Shown here piece after piece: positions 1-10,970 of a stretch of 64,000 bases of DNA (position 1 is the first letter of the stretch; each line of letters begins with the position of its first letter). A model generated the notes under the pieces. That model saw only the letters and a program-made list of their open reading frames with translations. It made no database searches and was not told where the DNA came from. The DNA is taken from NCBI GenBank assembly GCA_026018925.1, contig JAKSZU010000006.1, positions 130,737,592 through 130,801,591 of the forward strand, given 5' to 3'. Origin of the DNA: Tupaia tana (lineage: Eukaryota; Chordata; Mammalia; Scandentia; Tupaiidae). The position numbers and the translations under genes were made by a program.

Positions 1-304
1 ATAGTTTTTCACCAAAGCTACAATTAACAGGCATAGACTATGTCCCAAGACATGGCTTTCTCCTCATTATGGATTAATAATGACCAATTATCCAGTACCT
101 AGTCTCTCAAGGCAATTATTGCCCTCACAGTTAAAGCTCAAAAAGGCCACGTAAATTGGTCAAGGTCACAAAGTTAATAAATGACAGAACCTTATTTTCT
201 CAGACTTCAAAGTCTGGATTCTCTCCAGGTAGCAAAATGCTTGCCCTCATCTCACCCATCCAGGTATGTATGGCTCTCGAGTACGCATTAGTTACCAGAC
301 TTAA

Positions 305-430
305 TTACCATCACAAACCTATGAGGAGGTTTAGCATACTATTTTTCAGATGACAAAACAAAGTACAAAGAAGTTAAATAATTTGCCCAAGGTCACACAG
401 TTCCCAATGGAGCCAAATCAGAAAGACAAG
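305..430 (+). repeat. MIR SINE fragment
   Basis: The stretch contains the conserved MIR core wording with TTTGCCCAAGGTCACACAG, preceded by a decayed GATGACAAAAC-type segment (gatgaggaaactgag in the family). Mammal-wide ancient SINE. Confidence 0.7.
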
Positions 431-446
431 CTAAAAAGTATATTTT

Positions 447-712
447 GGGACCAGCAGATGGTGTAATGGTTATGTCACTGTACTCCCACAGGTCAACCGT
501 GGTTTGAGTCCCAGACCCAGAGGCCTGGAACTCACACCAGGCGCATGTGCGTGCATGCCCAAAATCCCAAGAAGAGAGTGGAGGAGAAGGGATTGCTGCA
601 TGGCCATCCCCTGAAGGGTGAGTTCTCACTTTATGTCTCTATGCCTCTCTCTCTCTCTCTGGCGAGCACAAGTGCCCTATAGCAAAAATCTCTCCAAAAA
701 ATTATATATATA
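447..712 (+). repeat. tRNA-derived SINE, long form
   Basis: Begins GGGACCAGCAGATGGTG (A-box region) and carries the B-box-like GGTTTGAGTCC. It then has the family body (GCCCAAAATCCCAAGA, GGAGGAGAAGGGATTG), a CT-rich segment, and the ending CCTATAGCAAAAATCTC, followed by an AT tail. Confidence 0.9.
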
Positions 713-720
713 TATATGTT

Positions 721-1620
721 ATATTTTACTAGAAACCTATCAAATTCCATCTTGAGAGATTGCATTAATGATACAAAGTGGGCATCACTTCCAAGATAAT
801 TCACAACTTTGTCAAAAGACAAACTGACCACACTCTACACTAACATATATAATTATTCAATTGATCCACTAGTTTCCTAAAGCATTCCTTTCTCAAATGA
901 AGACTAATGGGCTCCCAAGCTGCAAAAACTAAAACAAAAACACTACAATATTTCAACCAAGTATTCACTGCACCATACAAACCAAAGGTGCTCTAACCAT
1001 CCCAACTTGCAAGGCAGAGGACAAAAGTACAAATGTATCTAAGTATGGCAGTTATAAGCAAACAGACAAGATATGTTCTAATCCTCTTCCCTGAACAAAT
1101 ACACCTGCATAACAACCTGGAATCCCAAATTCAGAGTCAGGTAACTCAAACTCACTGAAGTTTGGTATGAAATACAGAAACACAGGGAAATCCCACCCAG
1201 CTATACACAGAGACCCCCATAGCCCCATACCAAATTCCTGTTACAGCCTCCCCTTCCTCAAAGAGCTGTCGCTTGGCATCCCTTGGGCCTAGGGTTGCAC
1301 ACCTGCAGAGACGACTACCCTTGGGAAGAAAGATGAGGGAAATTGTCCCATGCAGGCAGGCTATGGAAATGGGGGTGGTTGTTTGAGCAGGTCATTTCTG
1401 GGTCTAGAAAGGCCCATTGAAACCTTGCCCACTGGAAAGGGGTGAACCCAGAGGAAGAAGAGGGTGTGGTTCTCTAACCGTAGGGCATAGGGCATGGATT
1501 CCCCTTAACAGGGACTCGGGGTGGGGGCAGAGGAGAACAGCCAAGAGCCTTAAAGTGCTCTCACACGAGCTTCCAACAGTGACAGTCACTTCTAGTAAAT
1601 GTCCTAAAATACATCTTCTC
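721..1620. other. Intronic sequence, nothing recognised
   Basis: AT-rich to moderately GC-rich single-copy-looking sequence in ST8SIA1 intron 1. No open frame, repeat or RNA gene could be supported. Confidence 0.6.
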
Positions 1621-1624
1621 TCCT

Positions 1625-1745
1625 GACCCCTTCTCAATCACAACCTGTCCCTCAACCAAGTCCAATTCATCGGCTTCTCTTCCAGGAAGGCTTCTCTAAC
1701 TTCCTGACCCCACAAAAACACTTTATTTCTCTAAGCAATCGAAAT
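1625..1745 (+). repeat. L2 LINE 3' fragment (weak)
   Basis: The wording TTCCAGGAAGGCTTCTCTAA followed by CCTGACCCCACA resembles the L2 3' region (aggccttccctgaccaccc). Old and decayed. Confidence 0.45.
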
Positions 1746-1862
1746 ATGTGTAGCTTGTGGTTTCCAGATATAGATCTCAATTGCAAATATGTTCAGTGTT
1801 TTGTTTTTTTGTTTGTTTGTTTGTTTTAATCTTGTTAAGTGAGTTAATTTGGTTCCTCTAAA

Positions 1863-2090
1863 GCAAGGGTTCTCAACCAAGGGCAATTTTACTGCCGGAG
1901 GGCAGGGGGTGGAGGGGGGTATTTCACTAAAATATGGAGATCAATTTGATTATCTCATTTAGAGGACAGAGGCCAGTGATGCTGTTGCACATTCTACAAT
2001 GTTCAGGACAGCCCATCACAACAAAGTATCCAGTCTAAAGAGTCAGTCCTGTTGAGACTAAGAAAATGCTCTAGACTAAGAGCTCTCCGA
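1863..2090 (+). mobile_element. MER5A-like hAT-Charlie MITE
   Basis: Starts CAAGGGTTCTCAACCAAGGGC. It contains GAGGCCAGTGATGCTGTTGC and TTCAGGACAGCCCATCACAACAA, and ends with a decayed inverted terminus (GTTGAGACTAAGAAAATGCT). The order and wording match MER5A, an ancient non-autonomous hAT element. Confidence 0.85.
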
Positions 2091-2129
2091 GAATTAAGAG
2101 GGTAACTACCCTTTACTCCCTTGATCCCT

Positions 2130-2400
2130 ACACTGCCAAGCAAAGTGTTGAACACATAGTAGGTCCTCATTTAAATATCTGTCGACTGATTGGGTGGCTA
2201 TCTAGTTTCATGCTTTTCTAAAACTTCCATTCACAGTAACTGAACAAAATTAGCATGCCAAGGACCACACTATGCTCTGGGAATGCAGATGTGGATAAGG
2301 CATAGCCCCTATACTCAAGGAACTTAAAATGCAGCAGGAAAAGCAGACAAATAAACAGGTATACTTTTAAGACAGCATGATTAATGCACCTGTTATCATG
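2130..2400 (+). repeat. Ancient LINE-type fragment (L2-like)
   Basis: GTGTTGAACACATAGTAGGT with CTCATTTAAATATCTG resembles the L2 terminus (cacatagtaggcgctcaataaat). The following 140 bp carries ancient-repeat wording around GGGAATGCAGATGTGGATAAG. Family assignment is tentative. Confidence 0.4.
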
Positions 2401-2409
2401 AGACATTTG

Positions 2410-2560
2410 TATATTTATCTATTTATTTGCTATCTCATTAACATATAAATTCCAAGAGAGAAAAAAATTTTTGTGTTCAGCGCTATAGTCCCTGCATCTT
2501 CTCTGGTAATAATGGCAGATGCATTGCATTAGACATTTTAGATAAATGAAAGAATTACAA
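2410..2560 (+). repeat. L2-like 3' end fragment
   Basis: ATATAAATTCCAAGAGAG followed by TATAGTCCCTGCATCTTCT and a GATAAATGAAAGAAT end resembles the L2 3' end (gctccatgagggcag ... ctcaataaatg). Decayed. Confidence 0.4.
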
Positions 2561-2689
2561 TAATATGTCCATGGGATAAAGAAAACAGAGAGGAGGAACT
2601 TCTGACACAGACTGGGATGGGAGAAAGGAGTAAGGTAAGCTGCTTTGAGGAAAAGAACATGAATCGGGCATTAATTTTAAGACAGAAAC

Positions 2690-2870
2690 AATTCTAACCA
2701 TTCTCAACACGTTACCTAACCGAATCCTCACAACAATCCTACAAGGAGCTGCATTTCAACCTGAGGAAATGGACAATGAGGACTGGCTTGTTCAAAAATC
2801 AAGAGATGGATTCAGGATTCTAGCACAGTTAACTTAAGAATCTTTGCTCTTAACCACTATAATGCACTGT
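2690..2870 (+). repeat. MIR SINE
   Basis: AATCCTCACAACAATCCTAC, then CAACCTGAGGAAATGGACAA, in the order of the MIR core. A typical mammal-wide SINE relic in the intron. Confidence 0.75.
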
Positions 2871-2879
2871 CAAGAGATG

Positions 2880-4190
2880 AGGAGGAGGAACTGGAAAGTG
2901 ATACAGTGTTAAAACACAAAGTTCTGCAAGGCAGACCCACACAGGAAGGTTCTGGGTTTGTATCTGGAAACCTCCCTGAATACACTGGACACACTCATGC
3001 TCATGACCTAGGGCTCACTGAGGTTAGGGGGTCAAGTGTCAAGACCTTCTCGAGGCTGCTGTCTTTCTTTCTCATAGGAGAAATAAAGAGATCAGTGTAA
3101 AAGAGAGAAGAGTAGGAAATGACTAGGTGAGGAACAAAAAGATGGAGTCTTGAAGCAAAGGCCTTCCAGGCAAAGGGAATGACTTGGGCAAAACCATCAC
3201 AGCCTAGCCTACTTCAGGAAATATAACAATTCCAATATTGCTAAGACATAGAGGAAACAGATAAAAGATGAGACTAGAGAAGTAATCAGCACCAGATAAC
3301 AAGAGATATCTAGAGCAATGCCTCAGTTGCCTGAGTTTATCAAAGATCAAGCTTGAGATTTAGAATGAAATAACTCCCAACTCTATTATTTTGTTCTTGA
3401 ACCACTCTCAGTTCCATACCCTCATCTGTTAAAAAAAAAAAAAAAAAGAAAAAGAACATACAAAAATCTACTGTATAGAATTGCTTTGGAGATAAAATAT
3501 ATAACCCCTGAGATCTGTGCCTGGTACCTTTTATGTGTCCAATGAGTTTTGCTTTTATGATTATTGCTGATGAAATTCTTTCCACATGTGTAAATTTGCA
3601 AAGCACCAAAACTTATTAAATCATCTTTTTCCTAAACTACTTTTTTAAGTGAATTCCACAAATCCCCAGCTAACAAGCATGAAACCTACATTTCCTATAT
3701 ACAAGTGCCTATCTCCAGTGGCTTTCTGCAGCCACCAGGGCAGCTGTGGAAATAAATGGAGATTTTAACATCCATGGATTCAAAATTCAGAAAGAGGGAA
3801 AAAAAAAATACATAGGAGTGGTGAACTACTTAGAGTACTGATTTGTTCACAGTGTGGAAGGGAAAAGAGGAACAGCAGTGCTTAAAGTGATGGATACCAC
3901 TCAGTGAGTCAACAGGATTTTCAAAACATCTACTTGCCTTTATCAGTCCCTCTTCTCTGTCCTCATAGCATTGGTAAGAGTAATGTGCCATTTCTTCTGA
4001 TAACTGACACACAGTCAGGACCCTTTGATACTTGATGTTTTCCCATTTCTTACGCATGCTTTCAATACATTGTGGAATTGTTACTGACAGCCACTTTCCT
4101 CCCAGCCTAACTCTCTGCTGTGATCTTCATGGATGACCTAATAACCTTCTTTTTGTTTTGTTTATAAGAACTATTTATTTTTATTTATTA
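2880..4190. other. Intronic sequence, no supported gene
   Basis: Contains an A-rich run (3430-3447) and a possible ancient-repeat patch around 3160-3200 (CTTCCAGGCAAAGGGAATGA). Nothing else could be identified. Confidence 0.5.
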
Positions 4191-4194
4191 CTAT

Positions 4195-4364
4195 TAGTAT
4201 TTTTAATTTGCTATAGGTCGCATGTGCTCACCAGAGAAAGAAAGAAACTGAGAGAGAGAGAGAGAAAAGGAAATTGAGAAAGTAAACATCCAGGTCTGGG
4301 ACTTGAACCGTGTTCAGCCATGTGGGAGTCCAGTGCCTAAACCACCAAGCCACCTGCTGGCCCT
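4195..4364 (-). repeat. tRNA-derived SINE, short form
   Basis: Reading the minus strand: GGGCCAGCAGGTGGCTTGG (A box), a TTCAAGTCCCAGACC B-box region, TC-rich middle, and the ending CCTATAGCAAATTAAA. This is the short subfamily of about 130-170 bp without the long form's middle block. Confidence 0.85.
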
Positions 4365-4379
4365 CTTAATAACCTTCTA

Positions 4380-4990
4380 AGCGAGAAGCACACCAGGCAC
4401 TTCCAAACCTCTCTGCCTTGGCCTTTTCTGTTCTCTCTGCTTTGAATGTTCTTCCGCTCACCCCTCTTACTGCTTCTCCATCTTACTATCCTTCCAGGCT
4501 TAAGACACATACTACCACTTTTCTGAAATTTTCTGATTTTCCTCCTTCCAGTAGACTTAAATATCCTATTTGCAAACTTCTACAGCACTTTGCTCATGTT
4601 TTTAGTGTTATAGTGGCCACATATTAAGCCGAGGTATGTGGTAAGCCTGATTCTAGATGTTTTTGTATGCTATTATGTAATTTTTACTATAAACCTGTAA
4701 GGAATTATTATAAACCCCATGTTACAAGGAGGAAACCGAAGTTCTGAGAGTCGCACTTACAGTGATCACACAACTAGAAAGGCATATGCCAGAATTCCCA
4801 ATGTCTTCTGACAGCTCCTGACTCCACACGTTTTTCATTCTGCCCTATTGCTTCTCTTAGATGGCCCTATTTCCAGTTAGTTAACTAATTATATATTTAC
4901 CTGTCTCTCCCATGGGATTATGACAAGTGCCTTGGTGGCAGGGACGAGGGCATGTTCATCTTAATAAATGTGAATAATAATATAACCATT
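4380..4990 (+). repeat. L2 LINE 3' region, interrupted by MIR
   Basis: TTTGAATGTTCTTCCGCTCA, then AGCACTTTGCTCATG and GGTGGCAGGGACGAGGGCAT follow the order of the L2 3' region (tggaatgctcttccc ... gagggcagggact). A MIR copy interrupts it at about 4640-4850. Confidence 0.65.
4640..4850 (+). repeat. MIR SINE inside L2
   Basis: The order TATAAACCCCATGTTACAAG, GGAGGAAACCGAAG, CACAACTAGAAAGGC matches the MIR core. It splits the L2 fragment, so it was inserted after that copy. Confidence 0.7.
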
Positions 4991-5426
4991 TACGCAAGGT
5001 TCTCATGAAGCTCAAAGGAGACCAGACACATAACGCACTGGCAGTACCAGGCAGGTAAATGCCCAACAATCTGTTGGCTTTACTGTTGCTGTTACCATGT
5101 CAGTTGCCAAGAACAAAGCTTAGCACGTAAATTCTGAGCTGGAGTTCCTTTCTGAGGTGCGAATGAAGTGGGTAAGGGAATCTGGTGGGAGAGACAAATG
5201 CAGCTCCAGTTTGGCTCTGCCCACACGACTGGACTACTCAGTCAGAAGCACCAAAACTAAAGAAAGTCTCAGACAGGGTTCACTGGTTTATTTGCTTCCT
5301 ACTACTATAAAAGCTCTTGCAGCTTTTTTACTTTCTGGCTGCATCTCCCATGTGATGTGCCAAGGTTCCCCCTAAGAAGCCCGTACATAAGAAGTTCTCA
5401 GCTACAAGAAAAGGTAAAAGTAAATG

Positions 5427-5640
5427 GCTGGGGAGGGGAAAGCTGGCACAGTGGTGGTGCAACTGGACCCACATGGAGAGGTCCTAGATTCACATCCCAG
5501 GACCTCCCTGGGCACTCTGGGCTAGCAGGTGCCTGAGATCTGGACCAGCTGTGACTGGGGTTGCATCGTGGCTTGAGGACCCTATTGGAGTCGCCTGACT
5601 CTGTCTCTCTCCCACAGAAGAAATAAACTTAAAAAAAAAA
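5427..5640 (+). repeat. tRNA-derived SINE, third subfamily ('C' type)
   Basis: Begins with a GCTGGCACAGTGGTGGTGCA A-box region and then TCACATCCCAGGACC. It continues with CTCCCTGGGCACTCTGGGC, GACCCTATTGGAG, TCTGTCTCTCTCCCACAGAA and AAATAAACTT plus an A tail. The same order recurs at 15297, 31375, 42650, 56925 and 57095, so it is a distinct family in this genome. Confidence 0.8.
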
Positions 5641-5712
5641 TTAAGAAACAAGTAAATGGAATCACAGCAGGCAGCATAAAATCTGAAATTCGGGTACTTA
5701 GAAATATAGTGA

Positions 5713-5978
5713 GGGAACCAGTAGTTAGCGTAATGGGTATGTCACTGGACTCCCACGGAGTCGACCGCGGTTCGCGTCCTGGACCCGGTGGCTTAAAACT
5801 CACGCCGGGCACGTGTGCGTGCATGCCCAGGATCCTGAGAGGAGAATGGAGGAGAAGGGATTGCGGCGTGACCATCCCCCCTGGGGGGTGATTTCTCGCT
5901 TTCTGTCTCTATGTCTCTCTGTCTGTCTGGCGAGCGCACGCGCCCTATAGCGAAAAACCTCTCAAAAAAAAAAAAAAA
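5713..5978 (+). repeat. tRNA-derived SINE, long form, first of a tandem pair
   Basis: Young-looking copy with a CG-rich body (TCGACCGCGGTTCGCGTCC) and an A tail. Flanked by the direct repeat GAAATATAGTGA at 5701-5712 and again just after the tail. Confidence 0.95.
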
Positions 5979-5991
5979 GAAATATAGTGAA

Positions 5992-6290
5992 ACCCGGGAC
6001 CAGCAGTTAGCGTGATGGCTATGTCGCTGGACTCCCATGCAGTCAACCACGGTTCGCGTCCCGGACCCGGTGGCTTAAACTCACACCAGGCACATGTGCG
6101 TGCGTGCCCAAGATCCTGAGAGGAGAATGGAGGAGAAGGGATTGCGGCGTGGCCATTCCCCGGGGGGGGGGGGGGGGGGGGGGGTTATTTCTCATTTTCT
6201 GTCTCTCTGTCTCTCTCTTTGTGTCGAGCACACACGCCCTATAGCGAAAAACCTCTCCAAAAATAAATAAATAAATAAATAAATAAATAA
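5992..6290 (+). repeat. tRNA-derived SINE, long form, second of a tandem pair
   Basis: Same subfamily as its neighbour. The family's CCCCCTGGGGGG site is expanded here into an unbroken run of 23 G (6162-6184). Ends in an (AAAT)n tail followed by a third copy of GAAATATAGTGA at 6291-6302. Confidence 0.95.
6162..6184 (+). repeat. G homopolymer of 23 bases
   Basis: An uninterrupted run of G inside a SINE, at the point where other copies have about six. Likely a slippage expansion, and a difficult site for sequencing. Confidence 0.95.
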
Positions 6291-6384
6291 GAAATATAGT
6301 GAAGCCCTCTCTTTGGTCTTAGTAGCATTTAATAGTATTTTAAATCTGCTATTTATTTACTTGTTTGTTTTTGTCAGTCATTGT

Positions 6385-6525
6385 CTTGTAGGAGATAAAC
6401 TCTCTTAAAGGAGGCAATCAATCTCCCCAGTCCAAACACTGCTGTGTCCTAGGACCTGACACATATGTGAGCCACAGTAGTCACTCATTCAATATTGGTT
6501 GACTCATCGACTGCAAATATTTTCA
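6385..6525 (+). repeat. L2 LINE 3' end
   Basis: GACCTGACACATATGTGAGC followed by CAGTAGTCACTCATTCAATA and TTGGTTGACTCAT follows the L2 terminus (cagtgcctggcacatagtaggcgctcaataaat...gttgaatga). Confidence 0.6.
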
Positions 6526-6859
6526 TGTATGTACATACATATATATTTTTATATATATGACATCATTCTACGATGTAGGGATAAATATGCATATCTCCCC
6601 ACATCTTAATGCATCTTGTACATGTATGTACATCTATTTATATTTGTGCTCGTGTTTCAGACTGTTTGCCAGAGCTGTGTCTCTTTAACATAATGCAGAC
6701 TCTCACTGACCTGCTCAAGACTCAACAAATATACACTACTGCCCGACAGGACACAGTCAGTGCCTCAAGGACACATTCACGCCTCCCAGGTGCTTCAGGC
6801 TTCCCCCATCCCCCCAAGGGTATTTTTTTCCTTCTTTTCTCCATCATCACAGGTGGCTG

Positions 6860-7250
6860 ACTTTTGTCTCTCTAAGTTTCAGCTCTCAGACATAAAGATT
6901 GCTACACCTGCTCTTTGGCTGGCATTAGAGCTAATAATAAGCAGAATGCATAGCAGTCTACGGCCACCAGGTATGATGCCCAGAGATAACCATGAAACAG
7001 ATCAAATGTTGCTCAGGACCAACAGATGTTCTGACCCAGGACTGCCTTGATAACCTGACGGTAACCCCCTCATCCTTTAAAGCCCAATAAAAGCTTATAG
7101 CTCCTGACCTTCGGGGCCAAAGTAACTCTGTGCATCTGGTCCGTTCCTTCTCTTGGGTAGTGAATTAACCCTGTTCTCACCTTACTTTCTGAGTCTGTGA
7201 ATTCTTCCATGGCCTGCAGCACTGGCTACCCTAATTCTACCCAGATTTTA
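6860..7250 (+). mobile_element. Possible solo LTR (ERV1/MaLR-like)
   Basis: Contains an AATAAAAGCTT polyadenylation signal after CCTTTAAAGCCC, then the U5-like text CTTCGGGGCCAAAGTAACTC and CTTTCTGAGTCTGTGAATTC. This layout is typical of an LTR read on the plus strand. Ends and target duplication were not resolved, so the family is not named. Confidence 0.45.
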
Positions 7251-7489
7251 GAAACAATGGGTTTTATTAAATGTGCAGAGTAAAAGACCATTTTTTTAAT
7301 TTAAATGTGAAACTTTCCCTCTCTTTCAAAACTCGTCCCTGTGTATTAGCTTTTGTGCGTGCGAGGGAGTGTGCACCGATGTTTCTGTTTTTAGCAGGTG
7401 AAATGTTTCAAATTTTTATTGGCTGGCCAGAGGTCATTTAAGGTGTAATATATACAGGAAATTATAATTTATGACAATCACAAAATGAC

Positions 7490-7710
7490 CATTTTCTGAG
7501 TACTAGACACTTAGCATCTTAAAAAAAAAAACTTAAAGTGACCTTATGAGGGAGATGTTATTATTCTCATTTTATAAATAAGGAAGCTAAGACTCAGAGA
7601 TTGAGTAACTGGCCAAAGATACTCTACTATTATCTGGTGCCATAGCACAGTCAAGGTACAAATTTAGGATTCTACTCTGCAGCTCAAACCCTTCTGAGTA
7701 AGCAATGGTG
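7490..7710 (+). repeat. MIR SINE
   Basis: TTATTATTCTCATTTTATAA, then ATAAGGAAGCTAAGACTCAG, AGATTGAGTAACTGGCC: the MIR core in order. Confidence 0.8.
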
Positions 7711-7987
7711 CCTTTTACACAGCTTTACAGACACTCGCTTTGAGGGATGAGTGTTCAGGCTGTCTTTACAGCATATGGATTTTAATAAGGATTCTCCTCA
7801 CATAGAGACCAGACCAAATGACAGCCAAACACAATGAAGATTGCTCTAGGCTCCAGACAGCAAGGAGCAACTGTGTCTCAGAAACTATCAGCTTGTGTTT
7901 CTCAGAATATGAAGCATTATCCACTTGATTGTGTCTGCTCACAAGAAGTCTATTCTCTTAACAGAGCTTCATTATTCCTTCTCCTTA

Positions 7988-8020
7988 TTAATAAATAAAT
8001 AAATAAATAAATAAATAAAC
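7988..8020. repeat. (AATA)n microsatellite
   Basis: About eight copies of AATA. No SINE body was recognised beside it. Confidence 0.9.
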
Positions 8021-8879
8021 CTCTTTCATTACAAACCAATAGGAAGTTACTAACTCATTTCCCCATATTACTTGAAGTAAAAGTGCTTTTGGACTTGAGA
8101 AAAGAATTGCTAGATGTCATTCTTTTTGCCTGCTTTTAAGTCCAAAAATCGATACTGTGAAGGGGAGAGAAAATGAACACTTCTATACTTTCAAGGTGGG
8201 GGGTGGTGGGGTATGTTTTAAACTTAGCAGAGTTCTTTAAAGAGAGAAGGAAAGCTATTGAAGGCAAATATTGTGGCCTTTCTCTGAAAGAATTGGCTAT
8301 GTTACCTCTTTGCCCTTCTTTCCAGGAGCAGACCTGAGAAGGAAAATCATGTATTTTTAAAGTTTTTTGTTTGTTTGTTAATGTATACATGCTTCTAAAT
8401 ATTTGTAAATAGTGGGCAGTGAAAAGTCTTTAAGCTGGTTCTTGCCTGCTCATCCAGGGATTGGAGAGCTCCTACGCAAAAGCAAGGAAGTCTTCCCACC
8501 AACCACTACAATCGCAGGAAGAGCCAGCTGCAGCATCTTCAGCCCCAGGGACTGAGGTGAAAGGGGCACCTCTGTGTCCCCTCTTCATGCTGTGGGAGAT
8601 GGAGAGGAAGGGGAAGCCCTCTGCCTGCCCTCCAATCCAACAACACAACCTCTGCTGCCAGGAAATTATTTTTAGACACTTAGAGTACAATTTTCAGAGG
8701 GAAAAAGGTGGGAAGGCAGCTACAACCTCTCAGCGACCCTCAGAGTGCTGATTTCCAACCTGGTTTGAGTTTCTTACTTGTCTGCTAATGTCAAACCCTT
8801 ACCTAGAGTGGAGTGCATCTGGCACTTTCCAAAGGCGTTCAGTAATCTAAGTCAAGAAATAGATCTGGGCGCTCCGAGC

Positions 8880-9000
8880 TGTAAGTGATGAAAATTCCAG
8901 CACCCCCACTTCAAAGGTAATGACCTTGGGCAAGTAACTCATCCTTCTAAAGAATGGTTTGTGGTTACTCAGATGAGATAGTAGTATCTATTATTAGAAA
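8880..9000 (+). repeat. MIR SINE fragment
   Basis: AATGACCTTGGGCAAGTAAC followed by a TGAGATAGTAGTATCTATTA segment is MIR wording (tgaccttgggcaagttac ... gggataataatagt). Confidence 0.65.
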
Positions 9001-9574
9001 GTTATGGAGGGTCCGGTGTAAAAAATCTCACAGTTCCGGCTCTTGGTGGGACGTCAGCGGTGCTCTGTTCCTGCTGTGGGCACACTCGCAGACCTGCAGG
9101 ATCCCGGCTGGGTGTCCATGTTTCACTGCCCAAGATCTGCCCATCGCTCCCTCACTGGTGACTGATGTTACCAACTGCTCACCTAACCTTGGGAAGATGC
9201 CTCCTCCCTGCTTCGAGTTCTCTAAGTATCTGCAGAGCCCAGGAAATAAATTGGCCTTCAATGCAGGGACTAAGTTATCCTGGTCCTCCTTCCCACCTCT
9301 TAACCGCACCTCGCTTAAATACAACTCAGGCTTGCAAGAAATGCGAAAAGCCTTCATATGCGCCAAGCAAGTGTCTGCACACCTTTGGGGGTAAAGGTTG
9401 AGGAAGAGACCCTGACTAGAGTCTCCGGGTTGGGAATGACACAAAGAGGGGGCCAGGGCAAGAGAGGCTGAAGGGCCCGGCTGCCTCTGCGAGGTGGTCC
9501 CCGCCAGCGACCCCGTCCGCTGTGCACCGCGAGGGAAGGACGCCAGCGGGGAGGGGCTGCGAGGGCGGGAGTAC

Positions 9575-9810
9575 CTGAAGTCTCGGGCCGCGGTCTGGTT
9601 TCTCCTCCACGCGGTACCCTGTTGCAGCACTCCTTGCACGATTTCCTTTTCGTTGGGCAGCCGGTAGACGGGAAAGATGTAAAGCCAACAGAGGACCACG
9701 ACACAGAGGGCACTGGCTCCCACGGGCAGCCGGGTTCGTGGGAACTTCCAGGCCAGTACGGCCATGGCCCCTCTGGACGTATGTCGCCGGGCCCACCCGC
9801 AGGGGCTCAT
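9575..9810 (-). CDS. ST8SIA1: ST8SIA1 exon 1, coding part (alpha-2,8-sialyltransferase 1, GD3 synthase)
   Basis: This encodes the first 78 residues, plus 2 bases of the next codon, of the Golgi enzyme that adds alpha-2,8-linked sialic acid to ganglioside GM3 to make GD3. The start ATG is the complement of 9808-9810 and begins MSPCGWARRH. A second in-frame Met at residue 16 (MAVLAWKFP) is a possible alternative start. Residues about 29-48 (rich in V, L, C, ending CWLYIFPVYR) are the signal anchor of a type II membrane protein. N71-Q-T is an N-glycosylation sequon in the luminal stem. Translation matches the human N-terminus closely until ..NQTAARDF and then loses all similarity exactly where CTTCAG|GTACTC gives a consensus splice donor (intron phase 2). 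The catalytic sialyl motifs lie in later exons outside the window. The reading frame stays open upstream of the ATG to 9945, but that part looks like GC-rich 5' UTR. Confidence 0.95.
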
Positions 9811-10913
9811 CGTAGTCCCGGGGTCCTTGGGGGCGGGGGCCACAGCTTCAGCAGAATGCCAGGAGAAGTGGCAGCGGAGGGTGCCCCCACAGCCGGCCCC
9901 CCATGCACACACACCTTTCCCTTTCTTGCTCACACACGCACGCACGCTCCTTCGGCCCCCACGGTCCCAAAGGTCAGAGCAAGGATTTTAGAAAATGCAA
10001 CTTTTCCGAGGATTTCTTCCTAGGGAAAGTGGCTGGAGGGCAAGTCACGAGCTATAGCCATGGTCGCTTCTGCAGAAGGCGGGCGCTGGGGTCTCCGAGA
10101 ACGCTGAGAGCAGCGGCGAGTCGCTCCCGCCGGTTCTGCAGCATCACGGTTGCCGGCGGCGAGGGTCCGAGACCAGGCTGGGCGCCCTCCCAGCCCTCTG
10201 GCCCGCGGCGTCCCCTCCTGAGCGCGGCTCCTTCGCCCTTCGCCGCCTCTCCCCGCCTCCCGCGCTGCTGCGCCGCCAGCACCCCTCCACCCCCCAGACG
10301 CGCTCTCCGCGCCGCGGCAAGTCCTTGGAAATTTCCACCGCGGCCCGGGACCGCTAGCTAGCCCCGGGCTCCTCCGCCCCGCCGGCCAGGACCCTCGCTC
10401 CCCACTCCTCCCCGAGAAGAAAAGAACTCGCTCTCATCAGTTAAGTCAGCGGCGCGCCGCAGCCTTCCGCTGCGCCCCGGACTTCGCAGACAAACGCCCG
10501 GGGATTGGTGGAAATCAAGGTCTCCCCCTCCTTCCCCCACCCGCAAAATTGCCTCCTTCGACCAGTTCAGACCCGCGACGCTCGCCTGGAGCGCGCACCC
10601 CGCTCTCCTGCCCTTGTTCTCGGGAGCTGGAGGCAGACAATGAAAAATAACAGCCACCCCCACCACCACCAAAAAATTAAATATATAAATCCCCGCGTGC
10701 GGTAGACACTGGCTGCTAGCCCGACACCTCGACACACGGCCGGAGGGCTCGGCTGTCACCCTGCTGCCGCCCCCCTCTAACTGGCTGGTTATTAACCCGC
10801 AGGGAGATGCGAGGAGGCCGGCGGAGATTTATTCTTTCCTGGGCCTCCACCTTGGTTAGCGGGTCCCGGAGCCGCGGCTCCAGCCGACACAGTGCCCGCG
10901 CGCGCCGCCGCGC

Positions 10914-10939
10914 GCACACACACACACACGCACACACAC

Positions 10940-10970
<31 letters not shown>
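10914..10970. repeat. (CA)n microsatellite in the CpG island
   Basis: About 57 bp of CA dinucleotides with two single CG interruptions, directly following a CGCGCCGCCGCGCGC stretch. A CG-alternating run next to a CA run is prone to left-handed Z-DNA. It lies upstream of ST8SIA1 and may vary in length between individuals. Confidence 0.95.

Larger units (their letters stand above)
1..9574 (-). other. ST8SIA1: ST8SIA1 intron 1, 5' part
   Basis: The sequence downstream (minus strand) of the exon 1 splice donor at 9574 must be intron 1 if the exon call is right. It starts with GT directly after the exon on the minus strand. The next coding exon is not in the window, so the intron is longer than 9.5 kb, consistent with the long first intron known in other mammals. 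It holds mostly fossil repeats (MIR, L2, MER5A) and far fewer young SINEs than the intergenic side. Confidence 0.85.

Noticed and set aside
9028-9945. 305-codon minus-strand open frame around ST8SIA1 exon 1
   Set aside because: Only 9575-9810 matches the enzyme. The upstream part is 5' UTR-like and the downstream part reads into the intron past a consensus splice donor.
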